Shown: positions 25,971 through 35,295 of the stretch, piece by piece
Position numbering within the stretch: position 1 is the stretch's first letter
How the letters are laid out: the number at the start of each line of letters is the position of its first letter
Notes under the pieces: generated by a model
Told to the model about the DNA's origin: nothing
What the model saw: the letters and a program-made list of their open reading frames with translations, nothing else
The model's database searches: none
Translations under genes and position numbers: made by a program
NCBI GenBank assembly: GCA_039680785.1
Contig: JBDKSF010000043.1
Span: 39,824-103,823 of the forward strand
Reading direction: 5' to 3'
DNA: 64,000 nt
From: Candidatus Cloacimonas sp.
GTDB lineage: Bacteria > Cloacimonadota > Cloacimonadia > Cloacimonadales > Cloacimonadaceae

Positions 25971-28124
25971 GTGAAAAAATCCACTCTTCTGCTTTTATTG
26001 TTCGTTCTGGTAAACATTTTAACAGCCGAAAAACTTGGCTATGCCTTAAGCGGTGGTGGGGCAAGAGGTTTTGCCCACATTGGAGTGTTAAAGGTCTTAG
26101 AAGAGGAAGGAATTCATCCTGATTTTATAGCTGGAACGAGCATTGGAGCCGTTATCGGAGCTCTTTATGCGATGGGTTATTCCGCTCAAGAACTGGAAGA
26201 TATATGTTCACAGATAAATTGGGATGAACTCACCGGAGATGTCCAAAAGCGTAAAGACCTTTATATCGGACAAAAAAGGTGGTCTCCTTATGGTAATGCT
26301 GTTTTTGAATTGAATGAAAAATGGGTTCCGCAAATTCCCTCTTCTTTCTTTGTGGGCAATAATCTCAATCTGGAATTGTTTAAATATACCGCAGCCGCTT
26401 CTCAGCTAAAAAATTTTAATGATTTGCCCATTCCTTTCGCCTGTAACGCAACCGACCTGGTAACCGGCGAAGGAATTGCTTTTACCAGTGGGTCTTTAAT
26501 GCAGGCAATTCGTGCTTCGATTTCCATTCCGAGTTTGATTGAACCCTTTGAACTGAATGGTCATTTTTATATCGACGGAGGCATCTCCCAAAATATGCCG
26601 ATTGATTTACTCCATCAAATGGGAGCCGACCAGGTTTTAGGCATAAAAGTAAATTCCACTTTACGCAAAGAAGATGATCTTAACAGCTTCGTGGATATTT
26701 TAGATCAGTCCATTAATATCGGCATAACGCGCAATTTAAACGAACATTTAGATGATTGTAACCTTCTGATTGAGCCCGATTTAACGGAATTCGTCTCCAC
26801 CGATTATCAACACATACCGGAAATTATCGCGGCAGGAGAGGCCTCCGCTCGGCAAATGATTGATCAGATCAGAGCTTTTAAAGCCACTTTATCTCCTGCT
26901 GAAACAAGGGTAAATAGTTTTAACAAAGACCTCAATGAATTTTATGTTGCCGAAATATATCTGTATGGAAATAAAACAATTAGCTCTGCCAAAGGGAGAG
27001 AATATTTGGGTTTGGCAACCGGTAAGATTCACCATAGCCAAGAAATTGTCGATGCCTGTATCAATGCCTGGAATTCCCAGGTCTTTAAAACAATTTATCC
27101 TGTTTTGGAAAAACGAAACGACGATAAATACAATTTGCTTATATTCGTGCAAGAAAACGAGAGCAAACATCTTGCCTTAAACTTAGTTTACAATAGCGAA
27201 GAAAAACTGATGGCAGGTTTAGTGCTATCTCTAAATAACTATCTATTACGAAATTCTAACCTCTTGGGAGAAGTGAAATTGGGAGGTAGGAATGAACTTA
27301 ATATTGATTATGTGAAGAATTTCGGAGAAGAATGGGGCGCTTATTACCGTCTTTTTCCATATCTAACTGAAAAAACCATATATAATTACAGCGATCATCA
27401 TAAAACCGATAGCATAAAATCTACGGAGTGGGGAATAAATTCCGGAGTGGGTGTTTTTGCCAAAGACCTTGCCATTGCGGAATTCTTCCTTTACAGCAAT
27501 CAAACTAATCTCCACAGTGATATTTCTCAAACTCCTTTGTTACCCAAGACATCCGTGGTGAGCGGATTTGGCATAAAGGGTTATCACGAAAGTTTGGATG
27601 ATTATACTTTTCCTACTGTAGGTGCCAGGATTTTCGGCAAATTCAATTTTTCCCGTTATAGAGAAGTGAGTGATTTTCTTTTTAGCTGTTTTCAGGGAAA
27701 GGCGGATTTTTATGTTCCGCTAAAAAAGATTGCAACTCTTCATTCATCAATGCAGTATGGCAGTTATTTAAGTTCCGCCGAACAAGCTACCATCGATCCT
27801 TTTATCATCGGAGGAACTGATAATTTTATGGGCTATTCGCGCTATGAAGTTAGCGCGCCTTACTACCAAATTTTATCTTTAGGGCTATCTTCTCTGCTGG
27901 CAAAACGCTATTTTTGGGAGGGGGGCATACAGGGTTTGCACTATTCCGACAAAGATATCTGGGAAAATAATTCGGATTGGGAATATTGCGGCTATTTGGG
28001 TATCGGCTACAAAAACAGTATGTTACCGGTAAAACTGTATATTTCTTTGAATAAAGCCAAGGATGTGCATAGTTTCTTAAGCGTTGGCTACGATTATGAT
28101 ATCTTCTTCTTTTCCCGCCGATGA
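25971..28124 (+). CDS. Patatin-like phospholipase with outer-membrane beta-barrel (type Vd-like)
   Basis: A 717-aa exported protein starting with GTG at 25971. Signal peptide 1-~19. Patatin domain ~20-315: oxyanion loop SGGGARGFAH, nucleophile S57 in GTSIGAV, and D202 in YIDGGISQNMP complete the Ser-Asp dyad. Residues ~325-400 look like one POTRA domain (VAEIYLYGNKTISSAKGREYL). The rest is a predicted beta-barrel of the Omp85/surface-antigen type (GAYYRLFPYL, GVFAKDL, IGGTDNFMGY, and an aromatic C-terminus YDIFFFSRR). This is the layout of PlpD-type (Vd) autotransporters, which release or expose a lipase. Confidence 0.9.
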   Translation: MKKSTLLLLLFVLVNILTAEKLGYALSGGGARGFAHIGVLKVLEEEGIHPDFIAGTSIGAVIGALYAMGYSAQELEDICSQINWDELTGDVQKRKDLYIGQKRWSPYGNAVFELNEKWVPQIPSSFFVGNNLNLELFKYTAAASQLKNFNDLPIPFACNATDLVTGEGIAFTSGSLMQAIRASISIPSLIEPFELNGHFYIDGGISQNMPIDLLHQMGADQVLGIKVNSTLRKEDDLNSFVDILDQSINIGITRNLNEHLDDCNLLIEPDLTEFVSTDYQHIPEIIAAGEASARQMIDQIRAFKATLSPAETRVNSFNKDLNEFYVAEIYLYGNKTISSAKGREYLGLATGKIHHSQEIVDACINAWNSQVFKTIYPVLEKRNDDKYNLLIFVQENESKHLALNLVYNSEEKLMAGLVLSLNNYLLRNSNLLGEVKLGGRNELNIDYVKNFGEEWGAYYRLFPYLTEKTIYNYSDHHKTDSIKSTEWGINSGVGVFAKDLAIAEFFLYSNQTNLHSDISQTPLLPKTSVVSGFGIKGYHESLDDYTFPTVGARIFGKFNFSRYREVSDFLFSCFQGKADFYVPLKKIATLHSSMQYGSYLSSAEQATIDPFIIGGTDNFMGYSRYEVSAPYYQILSLGLSSLLAKRYFWEGGIQGLHYSDKDIWENNSDWEYCGYLGIGYKNSMLPVKLYISLNKAKDVHSFLSVGYDYDIFFFSRR

Positions 28125-28674
28125 AAAACACTCCTTACAGTTTTGATTGATAATGCAGTTCATTGTTAAGCCGAATGCACGGTGAGAACTGAAAATGGAA
28201 GGCAGATTTTACCAGGCAATTCATTAGTTTTATTTTCTTTGCTTGTTATCAATTTTTGACGGCAAAGGTATAATCAGAAAGGTAGTGATGGCATTGAAGA
28301 GCATTTTTTATTTGCTTTGCTTCCGCTAACTACACACCCCTATACAGCTGGTATCCATCTCGAAACCATCCCGTATCGGAATACGGGGAGCATACCGGAA
28401 ATATTTGTGCTGCATAGCGTTAGCGAGTAGGGCAGAGAAAAGGATGCTTTTACGGCTGAACATCCCTTCCTAAAACATTTAGCCCAAACAATATTTCAGC
28501 AGAGTTTGATTTTTGGCTCTCAAATAGACGCTTGCCATAAGGTATTTTGGGCTCATTAGAAAAATTGTGGCGTGGCTTGTAGTGGTTTAATTCAGTGGTT
28601 ATCTTCCGAAGGATTCTGTCTTTTTGCCGCCTATCTGTATGTAAAGGTGATCATTATATTGCTTTATGCCAGTT
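28125..28674. other. 550-bp intergenic region between convergent genes
   Basis: No gene recognised on either strand. The middle holds a nested inverted repeat at 28324-28425, described separately. The flanks are unremarkable mixed sequence. Confidence 0.7.
28324..28425. repeat. Nested three-level inverted repeat (candidate structured element)
   Basis: Three concentric pairings: CGCTAAC (28324-28330) with GTTAGCG (28419-28425), GGTAT (28350-28354) with ATACC (28392-28396), and CCCGTAT (28370-28376) with ATACGGG (28381-28387) around a CGGA tetraloop. The A/T content of the flanks is ordinary and no frame crosses it. It may be a structured RNA, a transcription barrier between converging genes or a repeat whose other copies lie elsewhere. 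Confidence 0.6.
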
Positions 28675-30048
28675 TTAATTTTTAAACGCTTGGATTATGA
28701 TATTCTTAGCTTCCTCGCATAATGCCCAGGATTTTTCCGTAGATTCACTTTCGGTATAGATGCGGATAATGGGCTCGGTTCCCGAAGGGCGAATATGGAT
28801 AAAATGTTTGTTTCCAATAAGTTTAATGCCGTCTTGAGTATCCAGTTCGTAATTTGGATAATGGGTAAGGATTTTAGCTAATAAAGTGTTCACCTGGAAG
28901 TCGTCTAAAATTAGCTTATCTTTTGCGAAATAATACTTTGGCAAACTATCAACAAGAGCCGATAAGGGCATATTGGTTTCCGCCAATAAACCTAAAATCA
29001 AAGCCATTCCAGCAATGGCATCACGCGTATAATGCACCTCAGGACAAATAATTCCACCATTTCCTTCGCCCCCTACAGGAGAATTAATTGCCTGCATTTT
29101 TTTTCCGACATTTATTTCGCCAATTCGGGTGCGGAAAACATTAACGCCAAATCTTTCTGCGATATCATCGGAAATCATTGAGCTGCTAAGATTTACAACT
29201 ATGTCACCTTTGCTTTTGGGAATAATGAATAGTTCGGCTAAAGCCACGCTTAATTCTTCTCCTATGCATTTTCCCTTTTCGGAAACGACGGAAAGACGGT
29301 CTACATCTGGGTCTGTGGCAAAACCGATATCGGCTTTGTAGAACGAAACTGCTTCTTCCAATTGGTGTAAATTTTCATTCAAGGGCTCTGCCGGATGAGC
29401 AAAAATACCGGTCGGTTCGCTGTTTATTTCGTAAACGGTGCAGCCCAGTGCTTTTAGTAACAAGGGAGAAATTAGTCCGCCGGCTCCGTTGACGGAATCA
29501 ATCACTACTTTAAAATGGCGAGATTGAATCTGCTGAACTTGTAAATAAGGAATAGCCAGTATCTTGGCTATGTGTTCATTAATGGCGTTCTCATCCGAAT
29601 TTACCTCTCCGATATTATCCCACGCTGACCATAAAATATCGTCGTCCACGGAAGATAAAAAATTAACTGCTTTTTCAGGGGATAAAAACATTCCATCGGC
29701 ATCCACAAATTTCATTGCATTCCACTGGGGAGGATTATGCGATGCAGTTATGGCTATGCCTCCAATGGCATCCGTTTCTTGAACTTTTAAAAGAATGGTG
29801 GGAGTGGAAACAATTCCCAAATCGGTTACATCACAGCCCGAACTTATTAAAGCGGAAATTATGCTGTGCAACATAGCTTTTCCTGTGGTGCGGCTGTCTC
29901 TGCCTACAATTATCAGTGGTTTGGATGCGGGATAACTTTTCTTTTGCAGATTGGCAAAATGTGCGGCAAATTTTAGGGTGATGATAGGATTAAGGGTGTC
30001 TGCAAAGACACCCCTTACTCCACTAACACTTGTCATTAATTTAGACAT
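28675..30048 (-). CDS. glmM: Phosphoglucosamine mutase-type phosphohexomutase (GlmM-like)
   Basis: A 457-aa alpha-D-phosphohexomutase. The active-site phosphoserine loop is AITASHNPPQWN (Ser103), the metal loop is FATDPDVDRLSVV, the sugar-binding loop lies at GGEGNGG, and the C-terminal phosphate-binding loop is HIRPSGTEPIIRIY. GlmM makes glucosamine-1-phosphate for UDP-GlcNAc, needed for peptidoglycan and lipid A. The family also includes phosphomannomutase/phosphoglucomutase; GEGNGG rather than GEMSGH favours GlmM-like or archaeal-type enzymes, so substrate preference is not settled. It starts 4 bp after the stop of the foldase gene. Confidence 0.88.
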   Translation of the reverse strand: MSKLMTSVSGVRGVFADTLNPIITLKFAAHFANLQKKSYPASKPLIIVGRDSRTTGKAMLHSIISALISSGCDVTDLGIVSTPTILLKVQETDAIGGIAITASHNPPQWNAMKFVDADGMFLSPEKAVNFLSSVDDDILWSAWDNIGEVNSDENAINEHIAKILAIPYLQVQQIQSRHFKVVIDSVNGAGGLISPLLLKALGCTVYEINSEPTGIFAHPAEPLNENLHQLEEAVSFYKADIGFATDPDVDRLSVVSEKGKCIGEELSVALAELFIIPKSKGDIVVNLSSSMISDDIAERFGVNVFRTRIGEINVGKKMQAINSPVGGEGNGGIICPEVHYTRDAIAGMALILGLLAETNMPLSALVDSLPKYYFAKDKLILDDFQVNTLLAKILTHYPNYELDTQDGIKLIGNKHFIHIRPSGTEPIIRIYTESESTEKSWALCEEAKNIIIQAFKN

Positions 30049-30052
30049 TATA

Positions 30053-31837
30053 TTACATACCGTATTTAGACCTGTTATCGATAATCTTGGAATTCTTTTT
30101 CATCTGATCATACCAACGATTCCAGGCAGCATCTTCCAGGGTTTTGCGAATTTGTTCTTGTTTGTCCTTGTCTTTGGCAAAAGCATTGAAATCTGGTTTG
30201 ATGCGTTCGCTGCAACTGATGATGAAACTTCCTTCTTTGGTATGGATTAATTTGCTGGTAGTTCCCGCTTCCAAAGCGAGTGCGGCATTGGTAAATTCTT
30301 CACACATTCCTACATTGGGAACGCTTTGTCCTCTTTTGTGATTGGATAAATCTATAATTTGCCAACCCTCTTTGACGGCGGCAGTAAAATATTCTGCGGA
30401 AGGATATTTGGCAACGAATTCTTCTGCCTTGGTTTTGATTTTGGCTACTTTCTTTTCTTTTTCCAGCTGATATTTGATGCGGAGTTTTACTTTCTCGAAT
30501 TCCTCATAATAAACCTTTTTGTTATCAGTTAGCTGAGCGATAATTTTTCGGTTTTGCTGATCTGTAATAATATCCGAAATTGCCTTTTCTTTGCCTTTGC
30601 GCATAAATTGTAAAAGAGCTCCGTCATTGCCGATGCCGGGAATATATTCTTGGTCATGAGGCACCCAATCGCTATCCTGAACTTCCATTTTCAGTTCTTT
30701 AGCGGCTGCGTCAATACCCTTTTTCTTTATCAAATTTTTGGCAGTTTCCACCTTAGCCAGTAGGGCATCTTTGGTCTCATCGGAGGGCTCTACTTTCAAT
30801 AAGATGTGGCTTGCTTTAATTCTATAATTTTCAGGATCTTTGGAAGCAATGCTGTCACAACGGATAATATGCCATCCGAAACTGGTTTTAACCGGTCTGC
30901 TAATTTCTTTTACTTTCAAAGCAAATGCTGCTTGTTCAAATTCAGGAACCATCTGTCCTTTTCCAAATTCACCTAAGGAGCCGCCATTATCTTTGGAACC
31001 GGGATCATCTGAATATTCTTTTGCCAGAGCGGCAAAATCTTCGCCTTTGATGGCTCTGTTATAAACTTCCTCAGCAGTTAATTTGGCAGACGCATAGTCC
31101 TTATCGGAAGGTTTCTCTTCAAAAGCGAGATATTTGATTCTGGAAGCGGGACCTTTTTTAAATTCCGTTTCCTTATTTTTGTCATAATATGCTTTAATTT
31201 CTGCATCAGTAACAGTTACTGGCTCTGATTTGTTGGGATCAAACCAAATAAATTTGCCGGAAACGCTGTCCGTTTCCTTGGCATATTGCGCTTTTAAGCT
31301 ATCTATCGTAATGCCTGCTTGGGCTTTTATTTTATTTTGTAGTTTCTGGCGCGGAAGATAACTGCGAACATAATCTTCCATTGCAGCAAAAAACTGAGGG
31401 TTATTTTTTAAGGCGGAAAGATATTTGGCTTTGTCAAATCTTCCGTTTGTCTGCAAAGATTCATTTTGCATCAGTTCTTGAGGAGGATTATTTTGCATTT
31501 CAGTTAAAATTTCATCCTCAGAGACCTTAATTCTATGCTTTTTTATCTGCTGTTGCCATAAAATGTCGCTTACCAATGTTTCCCAGGCCTGATTTTCAAT
31601 ACTTTTGCGCGTGTTTTCATCAATGGGTTGGTCTTTATACATTTGGGAATAGCGATCATACATTTCCTGTATTTTCTGCTGATACATATCAAATGTGATC
31701 TTAGTGCCATTTACTTTCCCAGCGTATGGTTTGGGAGTAAGTAATTCCCCAATGCCTACTGCTCCCATACCAAAAATAAATACTATGGCTACGATATAAA
31801 TGACTACTTTCTGTTTCTTTCTCAACTGATCCAGCAT
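30053..31837 (-). CDS. PpiD/SurA-like peptidyl-prolyl isomerase, membrane-anchored
   Basis: A 594-aa periplasmic foldase. The N-terminal membrane anchor (residues ~8-30, [20 protein letters not shown]) is followed by a SurA-N-type helical chaperone domain ([13 protein letters not shown] ... [17 protein letters not shown]). A parvulin domain lies at ~200-350 ([38 protein letters not shown] ... FGWHIIR), and a further segment with [10 protein letters not shown] suggests a second, partial parvulin copy. The start was chosen at [10 protein letters not shown] (31837), which has AAGGAG 8 nt upstream; the frame continues further. It helps outer-membrane and exported proteins fold, fitting the barrel protein nearby. 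Confidence 0.88.
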   Translation of the reverse strand: MLDQLRKKQKVVIYIVAIVFIFGMGAVGIGELLTPKPYAGKVNGTKITFDMYQQKIQEMYDRYSQMYKDQPIDENTRKSIENQAWETLVSDILWQQQIKKHRIKVSEDEILTEMQNNPPQELMQNESLQTNGRFDKAKYLSALKNNPQFFAAMEDYVRSYLPRQKLQNKIKAQAGITIDSLKAQYAKETDSVSGKFIWFDPNKSEPVTVTDAEIKAYYDKNKETEFKKGPASRIKYLAFEEKPSDKDYASAKLTAEEVYNRAIKGEDFAALAKEYSDDPGSKDNGGSLGEFGKGQMVPEFEQAAFALKVKEISRPVKTSFGWHIIRCDSIASKDPENYRIKASHILLKVEPSDETKDALLAKVETAKNLIKKKGIDAAAKELKMEVQDSDWVPHDQEYIPGIGNDGALLQFMRKGKEKAISDIITDQQNRKIIAQLTDNKKVYYEEFEKVKLRIKYQLEKEKKVAKIKTKAEEFVAKYPSAEYFTAAVKEGWQIIDLSNHKRGQSVPNVGMCEEFTNAALALEAGTTSKLIHTKEGSFIISCSERIKPDFNAFAKDKDKQEQIRKTLEDAAWNRWYDQMKKNSKIIDNRSKYGM

Positions 31838-32157
31838 TTCTATGCTCCTTATATAGGATAAATTTCTTTTGTTAAGCCATTTTTTTAATGCTCGAGTTTT
31901 TAACAAGGTTTTTTTTCACTACCTGCTTCTAACATCCCGTTCTTTATAAAAAAACATACTTATCCACTGCTATATTGTAAGTGACTTTTTTACTTTAGGA
32001 ACCGAGCAAATCGACAAAATAGTATCCCTTAACCAGAATAATCATCACACTTGCAAGCAAGCAAACATTTCGCTTGACGAATAAGGGCTTTTTAAAGTTT
32101 TGGGTTAAAGAATACGAAATTCTAATAATAATATATGGTATAAGGGAGTATAAGCCA
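31838..32157. other. 320-bp divergent promoter region
   Basis: Separates the foldase operon (minus) from secDF (plus). TTGACG at 32074-32079 with TAAAGT 13 bp further is on the secD side. On the foldase side TTAACA and TATATA, 16 bp apart, lie just before its ribosome site. No gene seen. Confidence 0.5.
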
Positions 32158-33744
32158 ATGAAGAAATTTTCCTGGCGTGGCTTTTTCATAGTCATATTTC
32201 TATGCGTAACAGCATTTTTCCTCGCTCCTATGGCTATCCCCAATCTGCCAAACTGGTGGTCTAAACATCATTTAAAGTTGGGTTTAGATCTCAGGGGTGG
32301 AATGCAGATACTTTTGGAAGTAGATACTTCCGAACTTTCTGCTGCGGATGCCAGAAATGCTGTAGAGCAGAATATTAAAATAATTCGGGAACGAATTGAC
32401 CAATTTGGAGTAGCCGAACCCTCTATCCAAAAATTGGGTGAAAACAGAATAATGGTTCAGCTTCCCGGGGTCTCTGACTATAAAGCCGCTGAAAATCTAA
32501 TTAAGCAAACCGCAATGCTGGAATTTAAACTGGTTATTCCTACAGAAGAAGCAAAGCGGGTTATTGAAGTTGTTGATCAAAATATCAACAATAATCTTAC
32601 TAAGTTTCCAGTTTTAGCAGAACTGGCGAAAAAAGATAAAAGTATAATGGCAGATACTACTTCAACTGATAGTTTGAAAGCTGGAACAGGTGTTTTTAGC
32701 ACTTTGATTCTGCCGGGCGAAATGGATTATGAAGTTCAATACAGCGATGTGCGATTAGTTCAAGATTTATTGGCTGATACACTTTTTGCTCAAATGGTTC
32801 CCATGGGCTATCAATTAGCTTTGGATAAGGCAGATGCGGAAAATCCTCGGGCGGATAGGAATCTTTATGTTCTTTCTTCTGCCGTGGAATTAACCGGTGC
32901 CGATCTTGCCAAAGCAAAAGTTGAATATGGCTCGGCAACATCTACTGATCCTCGAACTGCCAATAAACCTTATATCTCCATTGAAATGAAAAGAGATGGA
33001 GCACGCAAATTTGAACGCGTTACTGCCGATAATGTTGGAAAGCGTTTGGCGATAGTTTTGGATGGAGTAGTTTATTCCGCTCCCAACATCCAAGAAAGAA
33101 TTGCCGGTGGCAGAGCTCAAATTACCGGAAGGTTTACGGCTACTGAGGCAAACGAATTAGCTATTGTGCTGAACACAGGAAATCTGATTGCTCCTATCAA
33201 GCCGGTTTCCACATCCATAATAGGCGCCACTTTGGGAACTGACAGTATTCGCAGAGGGACTTTTGCTGGTTTAATCGGTTTGATAATTGTGGTCTTGTTT
33301 ATGGCCATTTATTACAAATTATGCGGTTTTATTGCCGATATTGCCTTGGTTCTAAATGTGGGCTTCATTTTAGCTATGTTAACCGCTTTTGGCGCAACTT
33401 TAACTCTTCCAGGAATTGCTGGTATAATTCTTACCATAGGTATGGCAGTTGATGCCAATGTGCTTATCTACGAAAGAATCCGCGAAGAATTGGATTTGGG
33501 GAAAACCCCGCGCAGTGCAGTTGATGCTGGTTTCAAAAGAGCTCTGGTAACGGTTTGGGATTCCAATCTGACCACAATTATCGCTGGAATCGTGCTTTAT
33601 TATTTGGGAACAGGTCCCATACGCGGATTTGCCGTTACTTTGGTTATCGGAATTATTGGTTCAATGTTCACGGCGATAGTTGTAGTTCGTTCTATTTTGG
33701 ATAACATTGTTCTGAAAGGGACAAAAACGAAGTTGAGTGTGTAA
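32158..33744 (+). CDS. secD: Protein translocase subunit SecD
   Basis: With SecF it uses the proton or sodium gradient to pull proteins out of the SecYEG channel on the periplasmic side. 528 aa from the ATG at 32158 (GGGAG 9-10 nt upstream); the open frame extends upstream without a ribosome site. First helix ~6-26, the LGLDLRGGMQILLEV motif, a periplasmic domain (~45-345), then five helices with the GMAVDANVLIYERIREEL motif typical of SecD. Its gene is followed by secF 10 bp later. Confidence 0.96.
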   Translation: MKKFSWRGFFIVIFLCVTAFFLAPMAIPNLPNWWSKHHLKLGLDLRGGMQILLEVDTSELSAADARNAVEQNIKIIRERIDQFGVAEPSIQKLGENRIMVQLPGVSDYKAAENLIKQTAMLEFKLVIPTEEAKRVIEVVDQNINNNLTKFPVLAELAKKDKSIMADTTSTDSLKAGTGVFSTLILPGEMDYEVQYSDVRLVQDLLADTLFAQMVPMGYQLALDKADAENPRADRNLYVLSSAVELTGADLAKAKVEYGSATSTDPRTANKPYISIEMKRDGARKFERVTADNVGKRLAIVLDGVVYSAPNIQERIAGGRAQITGRFTATEANELAIVLNTGNLIAPIKPVSTSIIGATLGTDSIRRGTFAGLIGLIIVVLFMAIYYKLCGFIADIALVLNVGFILAMLTAFGATLTLPGIAGIILTIGMAVDANVLIYERIREELDLGKTPRSAVDAGFKRALVTVWDSNLTTIIAGIVLYYLGTGPIRGFAVTLVIGIIGSMFTAIVVVRSILDNIVLKGTKTKLSV

Positions 33745-33754
33745 GGAGCAAAAA

Positions 33755-34738
33755 ATGAGAATTCTAAAACATCCTAATATCCAATTTGTGAAATACCGTT
33801 ACTGGGCTTACACATTCTCAATTATATTGTTACTGATAGGCATAGGTGGAATCATTTTCAAAGGTCTGAACTGGAGTATTGACTTTACCAGTGGTATAAC
33901 TGCCACCTTAAATTTAAAAGCTAAAGATCCAGCATTAGCTCCTTTGCCTATTCATAATTTACGAAACGCGCTTACTAAAAATGGCTTTCCGGAAGCGGAA
34001 ATTATGTATATAGGCAATCCAGATAATTCCACTTTCCAAATTAAAATAAAGAGCGTTGGGAAAGGTAGTAATATTTCTTCGGAAACACGCACCAAGCTCT
34101 TGGACATCATTCAGCAGAATTTCCCCGAATATATTAAAGGCAGAGATCTTAATACTGAAGTGATCGAAGAAATATACGAAGTTGGTCCAAAAGTTGGTGG
34201 CGAACTTAGAACTCAAGCATTTTGGGCAGTAATGCTTGCCTTGATTGCTATGATCATTTATATTTGGTTCCGTTTTGAATTTACTTTTGGTTTGATGGGC
34301 ATTCTGGCTTTATTTCATGATGTCTTTATGATTGTAGGCATATTTGCCATCACCGGCAAAGAAATCACGATGCAAATAATTGCTGCGTTATTAACAATTG
34401 TTGGTTACAGCATAAACGATACGATTGTTATTTTTGATCGCATCCGCGAAGATATGAAAAAGAACAGGAAAGAGCCGATTCAAGCGGTCTTCAACAATTC
34501 TATCAATGAAACTCTTTCCAGAACAGTCATAACCGGTGGAACTACTTTTCTTACTTCGGCTTGCCTGTATTTCTGGGGTGGCAGCGTGATTCATGATTTT
34601 GCCTTTGCCATCTGTTTAGGTATCTTCTTTGGAACCTATTCTTCCATTTTTGTGGCAAGCAACCTGGTTATAGACCTGAATTTGATTACCCATAAAGAAA
34701 AGAAAACGATGCAGCACTTAACCAAAAAGAAAAAATAA
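33755..34738 (+). CDS. secF: Protein translocase subunit SecF
   Basis: 327 aa from ATG 33755 with TAAGGAG at 33742, inside secD's stop. Six membrane helices, with the signature SIDFTSG near the N-terminus, GPKVGGELRTQA before the second helix and GYSINDTIVIFDRIREDMK in the C-terminal half. It is a separate gene, not a SecDF fusion. A terminator follows. Confidence 0.96.
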   Translation: MRILKHPNIQFVKYRYWAYTFSIILLLIGIGGIIFKGLNWSIDFTSGITATLNLKAKDPALAPLPIHNLRNALTKNGFPEAEIMYIGNPDNSTFQIKIKSVGKGSNISSETRTKLLDIIQQNFPEYIKGRDLNTEVIEEIYEVGPKVGGELRTQAFWAVMLALIAMIIYIWFRFEFTFGLMGILALFHDVFMIVGIFAITGKEITMQIIAALLTIVGYSINDTIVIFDRIREDMKKNRKEPIQAVFNNSINETLSRTVITGGTTFLTSACLYFWGGSVIHDFAFAICLGIFFGTYSSIFVASNLVIDLNLITHKEKKTMQHLTKKKK

Positions 34739-34761
34739 ATCCTATACAATCTACCTCCTCT

Positions 34762-34794
34762 GGAACCGCTCAATTTTTGGGCGGTTCTTTTTTT
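34762..34794 (+). terminator. Rho-independent terminator after secDF
   Basis: Stem GAACCGC (34763-34769) with GCGGTTC (34781-34787) followed by a run of eight T residues. Confidence 0.88.
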
Positions 34795-34804
34795 GGGGGA
34801 TTTT

Positions 34805-35016
34805 ACACCGAGAACACTGAGAAGACCGAGGGCACCGAAAAAAGATGAATTTAATGACCACTGAGAACACTGAGAACACTGAGAGCACTGAAAAAAGAGT
34901 TTTATTAGCCACCGAAATTACCGAAGAAACCGAGAACACCGAAAAAGATAAAGGTATGTAGAAAAATAATAAAAGCCACCGAAAATACCGAAGAAACCGA
35001 GAGCACTGAAAAAGAT
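34805..35016 (+). repeat. Nonamer (9-bp period) tracts
   Basis: Four blocks of ACCGARRAC / ACTGAGAAC 9-mers, each ending in a run of A residues plus a short unique segment. Same family as 16053-16394. No gene in 34795-35295. Confidence 0.88.
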
Positions 35017-35099
35017 AGGAAATTAAAAGAGAAAGAAAAGATAGAGAAAGAAAAGATAGAATATAAAATTGGATATTTGCACCCAAAACTACAACTGGG

Positions 35100-35294
35100 T
35101 TTCACTTTTTCACCTTTCCACTTTTCCACCTTTCCACTTTTCCTCTCGACTTCTCGACCTCTTGACCTCAAGACCTCTCGACCTCTCGACCTCTTGACCC
35201 CAAGACCTCTCGACTCCAAGACCTCTCGACCTATCGACCCCAAGCCCTCTCGACCTCTCGACCTCTTGACCTCAAGACCTCTCGACCTCCGGAC
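35100..35294 (-). repeat. Octamer tandem tract abutting a stop codon
   Basis: 8-mers TTTTTCAC, CTTTCCAC, then CTCTCGAC, CTCTTGAC, CTCAAGAC and others on the plus strand. It ends one base before the TAG (complement of 35296-35298) of the minus-strand gene, so on that gene's sense strand it is a GTCGAGAG-type tract starting just after the stop. Confidence 0.9.
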
Positions 35295-35295
35295 C

